The notes under the pieces were generated by a model. That model did not search any database. It had not been told where the DNA came from and saw only the letters and a list, made by a program, of their open reading frames with translations. Shown one piece after another: positions 34,603 to 44,173 of a stretch of DNA of 64,000 nt. A program made the position numbers and the translations under genes. Origin of the DNA: Planctomycetota bacterium (lineage in GTDB: Bacteria; Planctomycetota; Planctomycetia; Pirellulales; Pirellulaceae); contig CAUJHS010000001.1 of the NCBI GenBank assembly GCA_963204915.1, positions 43,796 to 107,795 of the forward strand. The letters are read 5' to 3'. Numbering within the stretch: the stretch's first letter is position 1; every line of letters starts with the position of its first letter.

Positions 34603-35877
34603 TTGTCGCAGGACAAAGATTCTGACCTAAAGGTCAACGTCGGATTTGAAGATCTCCCGCTGTCCGATGCAATGTATAAGGCCCTGGAGCACGCGGGTTA
34701 TCAATACCCAACGCCAATTCAGGCAGGGTTAATTCCGCGCGCGCTGGAAGGGGTTGATGTTGTCGGACAAGCGCGCACAGGAACGGGAAAAACGGCCGCA
34801 TTCTCGATTCCCATTCTGGAGCGTTTGTCACCCCGCAAGCAAGTGCCAACGCCGCAGGCCTTGATTTTGACGCCGACTCGCGAATTGGCGGTCCAAGTAC
34901 GCGATGAAGTGCTCAAACTCGCGTTTGGTCGAAAGATCGATTGTGTAGCGCTATATGGTGGCAAACCGATTCGCGGACAAATTGAAAAGTTGCGCACCCA
35001 TCCCCAGGTTATTGTGGGTACACCCGGCCGGGTCATCGACCATCTCGGCCGTCGCACGTTGGTTCTTTCGGCGTTGCGATTTGTCGTTCTCGACGAAGCC
35101 GATCGGATGCTTGATATCGGGTTTCGGCCAGATATCGAAAAGATTCTCAGGCAGTGCCCGACCGAACGCCAAACGTTGTTGTTAAGTGCGACGGTGCCGC
35201 CGCCGATTGCTCATCTTGCGCAACGTTACATGCGTGACCCCATCACGCTCGATTTCTCGCCTGCCGAAATGACCGTCGATACAATCGAGCAGTTTTATTT
35301 CACCGTCGATCCGGAGCAAAAATTTGAACTGCTGGTTCGATTGCTCAAACGGGAGAAGCCCAGGCAGGCGATCGTGTTTTGCCGCACGAAGCGCGGCAGC
35401 GAAAAGGTGTACAAACGACTGTCAAGATTGACAAAGTCGGTGGCTTGTCTTAATGGCGACATGGAGCAAAACAAACGCGATCGCGTGATGAGCGCCTTTC
35501 GTGCGGGGGAAACGCGCGTACTCGTTGCGACGGACATCGTGGGGCGAGGTATCGACGTTTCGGGCGTGTCTCATATTATCAATTACGACATGCCCCAGTT
35601 TTGCGACGACTACGTGCACCGCGTCGGTCGCACCGGGCGTATGGGGCGCGAAGGCGTAGCGTACTCGTTTGTCTCGCCGGAAGAGGGCTCCGAACTCACC
35701 CGTGTTGAACAGCGGATCAATCGTTTGCTCAAGCGGGACGAAATGCCAGGCTTCAGCGCCTTGCGTCCGGCGGTCGTCGAGAACGCTGCGCCAACACCGA
35801 CGGCGCCTGCCGAAGCGCCTCCGCCGCCTCCGCCCGCGTTGGGTGGACGAAAGAAAAAGTACCGAAGGGCGCTGTAG
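34603..35877 (+). CDS. DEAD-box RNA helicase, TTG start
   Basis: 424 residues starting at TTG (34603), preceded by AGAAGA and GGAG; there is no upstream ATG in frame. Motifs in order: Q motif PTPIQAGLIP, Walker A ARTGTGKTAAF, PTRELAVQ, GTPGRVIDHL, DEAD variant DEAD in VLDEADRMLDIGF, SAT in LLSATVPPP, then TDIVGRGIDV and HRVGRTGRMG. It resembles RhlE. The C-terminus is a Pro/Ala-rich tail of about 30 residues ending in GGRKKKYRRAL, a basic patch probably for RNA binding. Likely function: RNA remodelling in ribosome assembly or decay. Confidence 0.94.
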   Translation: MSQDKDSDLKVNVGFEDLPLSDAMYKALEHAGYQYPTPIQAGLIPRALEGVDVVGQARTGTGKTAAFSIPILERLSPRKQVPTPQALILTPTRELAVQVRDEVLKLAFGRKIDCVALYGGKPIRGQIEKLRTHPQVIVGTPGRVIDHLGRRTLVLSALRFVVLDEADRMLDIGFRPDIEKILRQCPTERQTLLLSATVPPPIAHLAQRYMRDPITLDFSPAEMTVDTIEQFYFTVDPEQKFELLVRLLKREKPRQAIVFCRTKRGSEKVYKRLSRLTKSVACLNGDMEQNKRDRVMSAFRAGETRVLVATDIVGRGIDVSGVSHIINYDMPQFCDDYVHRVGRTGRMGREGVAYSFVSPEEGSELTRVEQRINRLLKRDEMPGFSALRPAVVENAAPTPTAPAEAPPPPPPALGGRKKKYRRAL

Positions 35878-35976
35878 AAAGCGTTTACGGTGCTTATTGC
35901 GTCAGCCGCCTCGTCCCCGTGTTGACCCCCTCGCGAACGAACGCGTCATTTTGCATACTCTGCTAGGGCCGGCGGC

Positions 35977-37116
35977 ATGCGTTCTATTTACCTCGATTAC
36001 AACGCGACGACGCCCATTGCGGTTGAAGTTTACGAGGCGATGTTGCCGTTTTTGTCGGAGTATTTCGGCAATCCCTCAAGCAATCACCGGCACGGCAGGA
36101 TCTGTCGTGAAGCAGTCGAAATGGCGCGAGAACAGCTCGCCACGCTGCTGGGCGCTAATCATGACGATATTTTCTTCACCTCGGGCGGCACAGAAAGTAA
36201 TAACCTTGCCTTAAAGGGCGTGATGCTGCGCGAACCTGCCGCGGCGGGCGGTCATTTGGTGGTCTCGGCGATTGAGCATCCCTCAGTGCTCGAACCCGCG
36301 AATTGGCTCGTGCGTCAGGGATACGCCGTTACAGTCGTGAAGTGTCGTCCCGATGGCCGGGTTGATCCCGACGCGATTGCGGCAGCAATGCGCCCAACGA
36401 CGCGTTTGGTCAGCATCATGCACGCCAACAATGAAACCGGAGTCTTGCAACCCATCAGCCAGATCGCGCGATTTTGTCGCGCCCATGGCGCACTGCTGCA
36501 TACCGACGCGTCACAATCGGTAGGGAAAACTCGGGTGCAAGTTGACGAACTTCGTGTCGATTTGCTCACGGTGGCAGGCCACAAAATGTACGCACCGAAA
36601 GGAGTGGGGGCGCTCTATGTAAGGCCCGGCGTTCCTTTAGAAACGGTCACGCATGGCGCAGGACAAGAGCGCGGCGTGCGTCCCGGAACTGAGAACGTCG
36701 CATCAATCGTTGCATTAGGTCGCGCGGCCAAGCTCGCGATAGACAACTTGGATCATTCCGCGGAGCGAATGGCCGCGTGTCGCGATCGACTGCAACGGAA
36801 ACTCCGGGAAGCCATTGGCCCCAGGTTGATAATTCATGGATTTGGCGTTGAGCGTTTACCTAACACGCTGAGCGTCAGTTTTCCGGACGTCGTCGGCGGT
36901 GAATTGCTCGCACATGCGCCCGAGGTGAGCGCTTCGACCGGCGCTGCGTGTCATAGCGACGCCGTCGAGCATGTTTCAGGGACGCTTGCTGCCATGGGAC
37001 TTGCCGCGCATGAGGCTCGCGGTACGATACGCTTGAGCGTGGGACGGGATACAACGGAAGAAGAAGTCGACCGTGCCGCCGAATTGCTAATTGGTGCGTG
37101 GGAAAGCAGGGTTTGA
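35977..37116 (+). CDS. Cysteine desulfurase, NifS/IscS family
   Basis: 379 residues from [14 protein letters not shown]. Class V aminotransferase fold with [62 protein letters not shown] (PLP Lys) and [14 protein letters not shown]. The catalytic loop reads [15 protein letters not shown], where Cys lies at about residue 325. It liberates sulfur from cysteine for Fe-S or thiolated cofactor synthesis. No isc or suf genes are adjacent. Its TGA overlaps the ATG of the RecA-like ATPase by one base (TGATG), so the two are translationally coupled. Confidence 0.94.
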   Translation: MRSIYLDYNATTPIAVEVYEAMLPFLSEYFGNPSSNHRHGRICREAVEMAREQLATLLGANHDDIFFTSGGTESNNLALKGVMLREPAAAGGHLVVSAIEHPSVLEPANWLVRQGYAVTVVKCRPDGRVDPDAIAAAMRPTTRLVSIMHANNETGVLQPISQIARFCRAHGALLHTDASQSVGKTRVQVDELRVDLLTVAGHKMYAPKGVGALYVRPGVPLETVTHGAGQERGVRPGTENVASIVALGRAAKLAIDNLDHSAERMAACRDRLQRKLREAIGPRLIIHGFGVERLPNTLSVSFPDVVGGELLAHAPEVSASTGAACHSDAVEHVSGTLAAMGLAAHEARGTIRLSVGRDTTEEEVDRAAELLIGAWESRV

Positions 37117-38024
37117 TGCATCGACGTTCAAATCGACATTCAACAGGAATCGCTCGTCTGGATGAGTTGCTGGGCGGCGGATTGCTGCCCGGATCGCTTA
37201 CGGTTGTTGTCGGCGCCACGGGTATTGGTAAAACTCAGTTAGGACTGCAATTTGCTCATGCGGGCCGCATCCAGGAGGGACATACCGGCGTAATTGTCGA
37301 CTGCGCGGCGCGCGGCGATTCTCAAAGCCACCACGATTACGCCAAGCGCTTGTTTAATTGGGAATTGCAGACTGCGCCTGCCAGTTCTCATCCGAACATC
37401 GAGCGTTTTTTCGATCGACTCAAGGCGGTTGCGCCGGCCGATTACTTGCATGTGTTCGACTATCACGGACGACGCGTAACGCAGCGCGATCTTGACTTCG
37501 ATGAATGGCGCGAGTGGCAAGCGGAGTTGAACGCAAAGCTTCGATCGGCTATTGCATTCCTGTATGGCGGGTTTGTAAGAGGTTGTCGCCGGGTCGTCGT
37601 CGATGGAATCGAGCCGACGGACCGCCCGGGCGAATCAATTCAAATCAATTTATTTGAGTACATCTACCACCAAGTCATTCGGAAGGATCCCGAGTGGGTC
37701 GCGCGCGATTTATTTCGAGAAAAGTATCGCGAACACGCGCAGGAGGCTGCGGCTCACGGTTATTCAACGTCCGAAATTGGTTGCGTCCTGCTGTTGACTT
37801 CCGCGGAAACGATGCTCGACGATTTGATTTCTCGTACGCTTGATGAAGGTGATGCGCTCTCCAACGCCAATACGCTCATCTATATGGGAAAGATTCGCGA
37901 CGGCCTAACGATGGGACGCGCGTTGTACATCGCGAAACATCGGGGCAGTAGCTGTTCCGACTCAATTCACCCCTACGTCATCGAGCAAGGCGGGTTGCGC
38001 ATCGTCGATTGCGCAAGCGCCTAG
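37116..38024 (+). CDS. RecA/KaiC-like ATPase coupled to the cysteine desulfurase
   Basis: 302 residues. The ATG at 37116 shares its A with the previous stop (TGATG) and GGAAAGCAGG precedes it. RecA-fold ATPase: [19 protein letters not shown] is the KaiC/RadA-type entry; Walker A is [10 protein letters not shown] near residue 40, and the Walker B-like strand is [10 protein letters not shown] near 165. It is single-domain, without the second KaiC repeat, zinc finger or Lon-like domain of RadA. The C-terminal part [11 protein letters not shown] and [12 protein letters not shown] also follows the KaiC pattern. Its partner and process are unknown. Confidence 0.8.
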   Translation: MHRRSNRHSTGIARLDELLGGGLLPGSLTVVVGATGIGKTQLGLQFAHAGRIQEGHTGVIVDCAARGDSQSHHDYAKRLFNWELQTAPASSHPNIERFFDRLKAVAPADYLHVFDYHGRRVTQRDLDFDEWREWQAELNAKLRSAIAFLYGGFVRGCRRVVVDGIEPTDRPGESIQINLFEYIYHQVIRKDPEWVARDLFREKYREHAQEAAAHGYSTSEIGCVLLLTSAETMLDDLISRTLDEGDALSNANTLIYMGKIRDGLTMGRALYIAKHRGSSCSDSIHPYVIEQGGLRIVDCASA

Positions 38025-38026
38025 CG

Positions 38027-38773
38027 TTAGCTCAGGACATGCCGCACAAAACGAGGCAATAGCGCCTCGCACGCGGGCGTGTCTTGGCAATGCGCGGCGA
38101 ATTCTTCCGCTGTGACGCCAGCGATACACTCGACGTATTGCGGGTAGGCTTCGAGCCGCTGAAGCAGATCCTCGCGACGAAGCTCTGGATGAAACTGCGT
38201 GCAGTAGATGGGTTTGGTCGGAAAGCAGAATGCTTGATTGACAACGCGTTCCGACGACGCAAGCAGCACCGCGCCGGGCGGTAGTTCGGTGACAATGTCT
38301 TGATGCCCCATTTGCGCTAGGAACGCGCGGCCAAGGTGTGAGAAGACCGGGTCGCGGCGGCCCGCGTCGGTTAGCCACAAATCGTGCGTGCCTAACTCTG
38401 CCCGCGAAAGGTCGGTGACCACCTTCCCCCCGAGAGCGCGCGCCATTGCTTGGAAACCCCAGCAAGATGCGAATGTCGGTTTATTCCAATCGTATAATTC
38501 TCGCATGCTTTCCAGCGCCGCCGCCAACCAAGACCCTCCTTCGGCCACCGAATAGTCGCCGCTTCCGCCCAGCAGGACGACGTCGACGAGGTCGAGCGTG
38601 GTTCGGCTAGGTACGCCCGAAATAAGGTCAAGCACGCCAATTTGATCAACGTCGCACTGAAGGGCGCGGGAAAAACAATTCACCTCATGGCGGCGCATTG
38701 GATCGCTCGGATTGCGCACTTGCAGTAACAGATATCGCACGCGGTTGAGCAAGGGGGACGATCTCCTCAACAT
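38027..38773 (-). CDS. Class I glutamine amidotransferase (GMP synthase-like)
   Basis: 248 residues from MLRRSSPLL. Standalone amidotransferase with VVLLGGSGDYSV, nucleophile elbow ASCWGFQAMARALGG with Cys near residue 104, the MGHQDIVTELP block and CTQFHPEL with the catalytic His-Glu. It resembles GATase-only proteins of the GMP synthase subunit type, which lack the ATP pyrophosphatase half. It may amidate or hydrolyse a gamma-glutamyl compound. The ATG lies inside the end of the acyl-CoA synthetase gene (7-bp overlap), which suggests coupled translation. Confidence 0.87.
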   Translation of the reverse strand: MLRRSSPLLNRVRYLLLQVRNPSDPMRRHEVNCFSRALQCDVDQIGVLDLISGVPSRTTLDLVDVVLLGGSGDYSVAEGGSWLAAALESMRELYDWNKPTFASCWGFQAMARALGGKVVTDLSRAELGTHDLWLTDAGRRDPVFSHLGRAFLAQMGHQDIVTELPPGAVLLASSERVVNQAFCFPTKPIYCTQFHPELRREDLLQRLEAYPQYVECIAGVTAEEFAAHCQDTPACEALLPRFVRHVLS

Positions 38774-40449
38774 TCCACGTCAGCGGGATACATGGCCCGA
38801 ATTTCCGCCGCGAAGTGGTTCTCTATTTCACGACGGCGAAGGCTAAGCTTAGGCGTCAATTCCCCGTGTTCAATCGTGAACCCTCGGCCTAGAAGCGTGA
38901 ACTTTCCAACCTGTTCGAAGTGCGACAGCTCGGACAGTCGCTGGTGAATGCGTTTTTCATAAAGCGCATGAACTCGCGAGTCGGTCAAAACTTGGGGCAT
39001 TTCGATAGGGGGCAACCCGCAAACCTTTAACTCTTGCGCGAGCGCTTCATGGTTTGGAACAATTAACGCCGTCAAGTAATTTCGACCATCGCCAACCACC
39101 ATCGCCTGTAAGATCAAGGGGTCCTCGCACAAGAGCGACTCCAAGTAAACCGGCGCTACGTTCTTGCCTGCGGCAGTGACAAGAATCTCTTTCTTGCGCC
39201 CCGTTATAAAAAGAAAACCATCATCGTCCAGTCGGCCGAGATCGCCCGTAAGTAGCCAGTCTCCCTGCATGACGGCTTGCGTGGCCTCAGGGTTTTTCCA
39301 ATAACCGCTCATCACATGCGGGCCGCGCGTCAAGATCTCACCGTCATCGGCGATACGGATTTCGACGCCGGGAATCGCCACTCCGGAAGCGCCGCGTCGG
39401 TGATTTGCTTCGTTGGAAACACTGATCACCGGAGACGACTCGCTAAGTCCGTAACCTTGCAGTAAGGGGACGCCTCGTTCCCAAAAAAAGTCATAGACAT
39501 GATTGGGCAGTGCGGCGCCGCCGCTACAACAGAGTCGAATGTTTCCTCCCAGCACCGACCGCAAGACTCCAGGTTTGTCGGCCAGGCCTTTTTCGCACAG
39601 TGATCGTCGCACCTTGTCATAGAAATAGGGTACGCCATTGATCAGCGTTGGCTTGATCGCTGCACAATCGGCCATCACGGACTCGCGGGATTCCGCCAGC
39701 GCTAGTTGAGCGCCGCGCGCAATCCACGTATTCATGTCGCAGGTACGGGCGAAAATGTGGCTAAGCGGCAGAAAATTCAAACGAACATCTTCCCGCCGTT
39801 CGTTGAACGCTTCGAGCGTAGCGAGTGTGTTCGACGTTAGATTACGTTGCGTCAACATGACGCCTTTCGGTTCGCCGGTGGTTCCCGAAGTGTATAAGAT
39901 CGTCGCGAGCGATTCCGGCTTAACCCCTTGGCGCACTCGCGACAAGACCTTGCGGCATTCGCTTTCGCTGACCTGGGAAACCTGTTCGGTCCAGTGGCCA
40001 ACCGAATGTCGCCCGATCGTCGATGGGCCAGGATCGAATGAAAAGATTTTGACGTATTCAGGAATTTGCGCATCAACCGTGGCCAGTTTCTCCAGTTGGT
40101 CGCAGGTCGACGCTAGCACGACCTTGGCGTCGCTATGGCGGATCTGCCAAACAATCTGCGCACCCGTTAGCGGGGCATGAATTGGAGTATGCACGCCCCC
40201 CACTACCTGCACCGCGAGATCGGTCACAATCCACTCGTAACGGTTTTCCGAGATCTGAACCACGCGATCTCCCGGTTCAACGCCCAGCCGCACGAGCGCG
40301 GCAGCGGCGCGTTGTACATCCTGCCCAATTTGTCCCCAAGTTAGCGACTGGAAAACGCCGTTACGCTTGATGAAGATCGCGTCGCGGTTCTCGTCCTCCG
40401 CCAGGCGGTGCAGAAACAGACCGGGAATCGTCGTGCATTCTTTGTGCAT
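38767..40449 (-). CDS. Long-chain acyl-CoA synthetase (AMP-forming)
   Basis: 560 residues from MHKECTTIPG. ANL superfamily: ATP/AMP motif TILYTSGTTGEPKGV near residue 188, YGLSESSPVIS near 345, WLLTGDLGRLDDDGFLFI near 410 and the hinge GRKKEILVTAAGKNV near 432. Closest type is the FadD15-like long-chain fatty acid CoA ligase. Final Cys-terminated tail is unremarkable. It activates fatty acids for breakdown or lipid synthesis. The amidotransferase downstream overlaps its stop. Confidence 0.92.
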   Translation of the reverse strand: MHKECTTIPGLFLHRLAEDENRDAIFIKRNGVFQSLTWGQIGQDVQRAAAALVRLGVEPGDRVVQISENRYEWIVTDLAVQVVGGVHTPIHAPLTGAQIVWQIRHSDAKVVLASTCDQLEKLATVDAQIPEYVKIFSFDPGPSTIGRHSVGHWTEQVSQVSESECRKVLSRVRQGVKPESLATILYTSGTTGEPKGVMLTQRNLTSNTLATLEAFNERREDVRLNFLPLSHIFARTCDMNTWIARGAQLALAESRESVMADCAAIKPTLINGVPYFYDKVRRSLCEKGLADKPGVLRSVLGGNIRLCCSGGAALPNHVYDFFWERGVPLLQGYGLSESSPVISVSNEANHRRGASGVAIPGVEIRIADDGEILTRGPHVMSGYWKNPEATQAVMQGDWLLTGDLGRLDDDGFLFITGRKKEILVTAAGKNVAPVYLESLLCEDPLILQAMVVGDGRNYLTALIVPNHEALAQELKVCGLPPIEMPQVLTDSRVHALYEKRIHQRLSELSHFEQVGKFTLLGRGFTIEHGELTPKLSLRRREIENHFAAEIRAMYPADVEC

Positions 40450-40496
40450 GGCGCGGTTTCATCGTGTGGTGGAATAGTTACGTAAGCGCGAGCAAC

Positions 40497-40916
40497 TTAA
40501 TCGCGAGCGTCGCAGCTTGAATTGAGCACAATGCGCCGAAGCAACTCGTCGCGGCTACGCGCGGCGGGCGTTGTGCTGTCCCACGGAGAAGTCGTGTTTT
40601 CGAAGCCTGTCCATTTGTCGGTCTCGCCGCGATGATCGAAAAGTGAAGCGATTGGAAAGAGCAGCGCTGCGACCAACCCGCCTAACACGGCGCCGACGAT
40701 AGGCGTGCCGAGCCCAAACACCACGAACCGAAGGAGCGCATTGTACGAAAGTCCGCGTTCGAAAAAATGGGCGAGGTGCACCATCGTCGACGGTAAAGCG
40801 ACCATCACCGCCAAGAGCACAAACGTAAACTTCGCGCCAAACTTCGCCCCGCGCCAAGCAGAGTTCACGAAACCGGTGCGGGGCGGCAAATCCATTTTCG
40901 TCGGCGGTGGCGGCAT
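40497..40916 (-). CDS. Small hypothetical membrane protein
   Basis: 139 residues from MPPPPTKMDL. Two or three membrane segments: about 25-45 (KFTFVLLAVMVALPSTMV), 58-80 (LRFVVFGLGTPIVGAVLG) and 80-95 (GLVAALLFPIASLF). The soluble tail of about 45 residues is charged. No family recognised. The start at 40916 is preferred to 41084 because the longer N-terminus is Arg-rich and unlike a membrane leader. It is 64 bp after the DUF151 gene and 47 bp before the acyl-CoA synthetase gene on the same strand. Confidence 0.65.
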   Translation of the reverse strand: MPPPPTKMDLPPRTGFVNSAWRGAKFGAKFTFVLLAVMVALPSTMVHLAHFFERGLSYNALLRFVVFGLGTPIVGAVLGGLVAALLFPIASLFDHRGETDKWTGFENTTSPWDSTTPAARSRDELLRRIVLNSSCDARD

Positions 40917-40980
40917 GAAGTTGGATTGAATTGAGTTCGCACGAGCGCGATCAAGTCGCGGGGATAACAGCGATCTACGT

Positions 40981-41388
40981 TTAACCGCCTGATGAAGCGT
41001 CCTCGAGGACTTCCTCGGACACGTAAATTGGCAAGGTCGGATTACACGTGACGGCCACCGCAATGGCGTCGGAGGGGCGTGCATCGATCTCGATTAACTC
41101 GCCGTTCACGCGCACTCGCAGTTGCGCAAAGTACGTGTGATCGCGCAATTCATTAATGACCACGCTGTCGAGTTCGCCACCGAGCGCTTCGATCGAGTTC
41201 ACGAGTAAGTCGTGCGTTAGTGGACGTTGTGACTTATATCGCTTGACACGCCGGTCGATACTGGTGGCCTCATAGATCCCAATGAGAATCGGAAAGCTGC
41301 GTTCGCCTTCCAACTCTTTCAAATAAATAACTTGTTGTTCGTTGATCTCGCTGATGATGATCCGCGACAACTGCATCTGCACCGGCAT
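40981..41388 (-). CDS. Bifunctional nuclease family protein (DUF151)
   Basis: 135 residues from MPVQMQLSRIIISE, a typical start of the family. The DUF151 pattern follows: QQVIYLKELEGERSFPILIGIYEATSI in parts, TRPLTHDLL-type segment at QRPLTHDLLVNSI, LRVRVNGELIEIDARPSDAIAVAV. The Asp of DARPSDAIA is the conserved core. Plant members have DNase/RNase activity; bacterial ones are less clear. A TATAAT box at 41440-41445 with TTGCGT at 41461-41466 lies upstream on the minus strand. Confidence 0.9.
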   Translation of the reverse strand: MPVQMQLSRIIISEINEQQVIYLKELEGERSFPILIGIYEATSIDRRVKRYKSQRPLTHDLLVNSIEALGGELDSVVINELRDHTYFAQLRVRVNGELIEIDARPSDAIAVAVTCNPTLPIYVSEEVLEDASSGG

Positions 41389-41439
41389 CGGCGGCGTCCC
41401 TATAAGGGCGACATGAACAGAATTGATAACCCCGCTTCG

Positions 41440-41466
41440 ATTATACAATCCGATCGCGCTACGCAA
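41440..41466 (-). promoter_or_regulatory. Candidate promoter of the DUF151 gene
   Basis: On the minus strand: TTGCGT (41466-41461), 15-base spacer, perfect TATAAT (41445-41440), about 50 bp before the ATG at 41388. The spacer is short for sigma-70. Confidence 0.4.
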
Positions 41467-41551
41467 CTAGGTCCAGTCCCTGCAGGGAAAAGACCACGTG
41501 CTCATGTCCGGTTTAATGAAGCGACCTGACGACAAACACAACGCCGCCGCG

Positions 41552-43621
41552 CTAGTCCCAAATTGCTCTCGTTTGTCGCCGAATGTCCGGTCGAACTTCG
41601 GGGCCCGCATATTCTCCGTTATCGGCAGTCACTACGAGTTGCTCCGCAGCGCATCGTTGGAAAAACGCCTCGACCGAAGGCGTCATAAACCGAGTCAGTT
41701 GAGCGTAACCATACTTGTCTGTCGCAGGCCCGCGTGAGGCGAAAAAATACCGTAATGGGTGCATCACATAAAGCCAATCTTTGGCGCGAGTGAGCGCGAC
41801 GTAAAACAGTCGCCGCTCTTCATCAATTTCTTCCGGCGACTTCGTCGCTAAATCAGAAGGAATGCAGCCATCCGATGCGTGCATCACATAAACCACATCC
41901 CATTCCAACCCCTTGGCCGAATGAATCGTGCTCAAAATGAGGTAGTCATCGTCAAGCAAAGGCGAATCAGGCAAGTCTTGGGTCGACGACGGGGGATCGA
42001 GGGTGATTTCGGCCAGCATGGCGCTACGATTCGAAAACCGCCCGGCAAGTTGTTCGAGTTGCTCAAGATCGCGCAATCGAGGACCCGGGTTGTCGTATCT
42101 GGCGTCGCACCATGGGCCGTAATACAGTCTCGCGACTCGAACTTGCGATGCGACTTCGATGCTGGACATCGAGACAAGTTGCTCCATTAACTCAACCAGC
42201 TTGGGCCAGTCTTCCTTCGCCGCCGCGGGTACTTTCGCTTTCTTCCACACCGAGAAGTCGCCCTTCGCAGCGACAAGCAACTGGACGAGTTTGCGCGACG
42301 TCTGAGGCCCGATTCCAGGCAAAAGGGTTAATACGCGCAGTCCTGCCACAACATCCCGCGGGTTTTCCGCGAGCCGGAGAAACGCCATTAAGTCTTTGAT
42401 GTGGGCCGCCTCTAGGAACTTCAATCCTCCAAACTTGACGAAGGGTATGTTGCGCCGCAGCAACTCGCCTTCGAGTAGAATCGAGTGATGCGACGCCCGA
42501 AACAGGACGGCTTGTCGCCGCAACTCGATACCTCCTTCGCGATGCTCGAGGATTTGTCGCACCAAGACGTCCGCTTGTTCACCTTCGTCGTCGCACGTCA
42601 CCAAAAGTGGTTTCGATCCGCCGTCCCGAGTCGACCATAACGACTTCGCATGACGCTCGTTTGCTTCTGCAATCAAGGCGTTGGTCGCAACAAGTATGTG
42701 ATTCGTGCTTCGGTAGTTTTGTTCAAGTTTGACGAGGCTCGCCCCGGGAAAATCCCTGGCGAAGTCCAGGATATTTCGCACGGTCGCCGCGCGAAAAGAA
42801 TAGATCGACTGGGCGTCGTCGCCAACGGCGGATAGTCCTCGGCCGTCGGGACGCAAGAGTTGCAAGATCTCGGCCTGTAGCCGATTCGTGTCCTGATATT
42901 CGTCGACCAGAACACAATCGAAGCGTTCGCGAATCGCCCGTCCTGCTGAAACGTCGGCCAAGGCGCCGCGCCAGAATAACAGCAAATCGTCGTAATCCAA
43001 CACCGCCATTTGTTCTTTGCGATCGACGAACTCTTGAAACAAACGTTTGAGAGGCTCTGCAAAATCTAAACACCAAGGATATGCATCCGTTAGTGCCTGA
43101 TTCAATGGTTTTTGCGAGTTGACCACATGGCTGTAGATCGCCAGGCATGTGCGTTTCTTAGGAAAACGTTTTTCGCTCTTGTCGAGTTTGAGTTCGGTTC
43201 GTACAAGGTCGAGCAAGTCTTCGGAATCGGCGCGATCGTGAATGGTGAACCCCGGCTCGAGGCCAATCGCACGGCCGTGCGCCCGCAATAAGCGCGCGGC
43301 AGTGGCGTGAAAAGTGCCGCCCCATAGCTGTGGCGCGATAGCCCCTGGACGATTGTTTGGCGAATCGATTTGCCGCAGCAACTGATCGACCCGACGCAAC
43401 ATCTGTTCCGCTGCGCGGCGCGTGAACGTCAACAACAAAATTCGCGCCGGCGGGACGCCGCGCTCGATCAGGTGTGCGACGCGATGGACGAGGGTTTTGG
43501 TTTTCCCGGTACCTGCGCCGGCGACGATCAATAACGGCGTGTCATCGTGAAGCACCGCCTGGAGTTGGGCCTCATTCAGGCCATCATGAACGCCATGTTC
43601 CTGACTGTTCCGCTTTCTCAT
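41552..43621 (-). CDS. UvrD/Rep-family ATP-dependent DNA helicase
   Basis: 689 residues from MRKRNSQEHG. Superfamily 1A motifs: Q-like LNEAQLQAV, Walker A VAGAGTGKTKTL, TFTRRAAEQML (Ia), VDEYQDTNRLQ (II), GDDAQSIYSFRAA (III), QNYRSTNHIL (IV), TIHSAKGLEWDVVYV (V) and VALTRAKDWL (VI). All motifs are present. Length is typical of Rep/PcrA. It lacks the C-terminal Tudor-like tail of UvrD as far as I can see. DNA repair or replication restart is the expected role. The next gene on the strand begins 163 bp downstream. Confidence 0.94.
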   Translation of the reverse strand: MRKRNSQEHGVHDGLNEAQLQAVLHDDTPLLIVAGAGTGKTKTLVHRVAHLIERGVPPARILLLTFTRRAAEQMLRRVDQLLRQIDSPNNRPGAIAPQLWGGTFHATAARLLRAHGRAIGLEPGFTIHDRADSEDLLDLVRTELKLDKSEKRFPKKRTCLAIYSHVVNSQKPLNQALTDAYPWCLDFAEPLKRLFQEFVDRKEQMAVLDYDDLLLFWRGALADVSAGRAIRERFDCVLVDEYQDTNRLQAEILQLLRPDGRGLSAVGDDAQSIYSFRAATVRNILDFARDFPGASLVKLEQNYRSTNHILVATNALIAEANERHAKSLWSTRDGGSKPLLVTCDDEGEQADVLVRQILEHREGGIELRRQAVLFRASHHSILLEGELLRRNIPFVKFGGLKFLEAAHIKDLMAFLRLAENPRDVVAGLRVLTLLPGIGPQTSRKLVQLLVAAKGDFSVWKKAKVPAAAKEDWPKLVELMEQLVSMSSIEVASQVRVARLYYGPWCDARYDNPGPRLRDLEQLEQLAGRFSNRSAMLAEITLDPPSSTQDLPDSPLLDDDYLILSTIHSAKGLEWDVVYVMHASDGCIPSDLATKSPEEIDEERRLFYVALTRAKDWLYVMHPLRYFFASRGPATDKYGYAQLTRFMTPSVEAFFQRCAAEQLVVTADNGEYAGPEVRPDIRRQTRAIWD

Positions 43622-44035
43622 AGGGAAGCCGACCTCTTCTTGGATTTCTCCACCGGCGTTCAACTTCAAGTTTTTTACAACGGCAAGACATTCACGGGCG
43701 AATGACACGCGCTGGCCGCTAATCCCATCATCAAGTTTATTCTCCGTGATGTCGATGGGACGCGAAATCAAACGACCGGAATCAATTTCCTAGACGAACC
43801 CAACGTCATGTTATTGCCCGAGTGGCGAACTGAAATTCCGTTGTCCAGAATCGGAAGTTGCAGGACGGGACGCATCGCCCGTCCCCGCCGGTTTGCCGTT
43901 CGGTACTACAACCAGTTCGATGGCGAACCAGTTTCCACCACTTGGGGCGTCCGGTTTGGATGTTTTGTCGTAATCGACGGAACGTGGGTCGGCCAGAGCT
44001 TGTCGAACCCATTTGCGCGTCTTGATGAATCGCCG
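43622..44035. other. Intergenic; hairpin, no gene seen
   Basis: Between divergent helicase and S41 protease genes. GGACGGG (43863-43869) and CCCGTCC (43878-43884) form a 7-bp hairpin without a T-run. Short open frames here show no recognisable protein. Confidence 0.35.
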
Positions 44036-44064
44036 TTGTCGCGCTGGACGGCGAAACCTATAAT
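44036..44064 (+). promoter_or_regulatory. Promoter of the S41 protease gene
   Basis: TTGTCG (44036-44041), 17-base spacer, perfect TATAAT (44059-44064). The leader to the ATG at 44174 would be about 100 bases. Confidence 0.6.
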
Positions 44065-44173
44065 CCTATTTACTTTGCCCGATTCTCCTAGTGTGTCACT
44101 GTGAGGTAGGGTCTTGCGCATTTTATTTGCTTGATGTCTTTCCATTCTGGTTGTGTTCCAAGGAGGAACTCGC

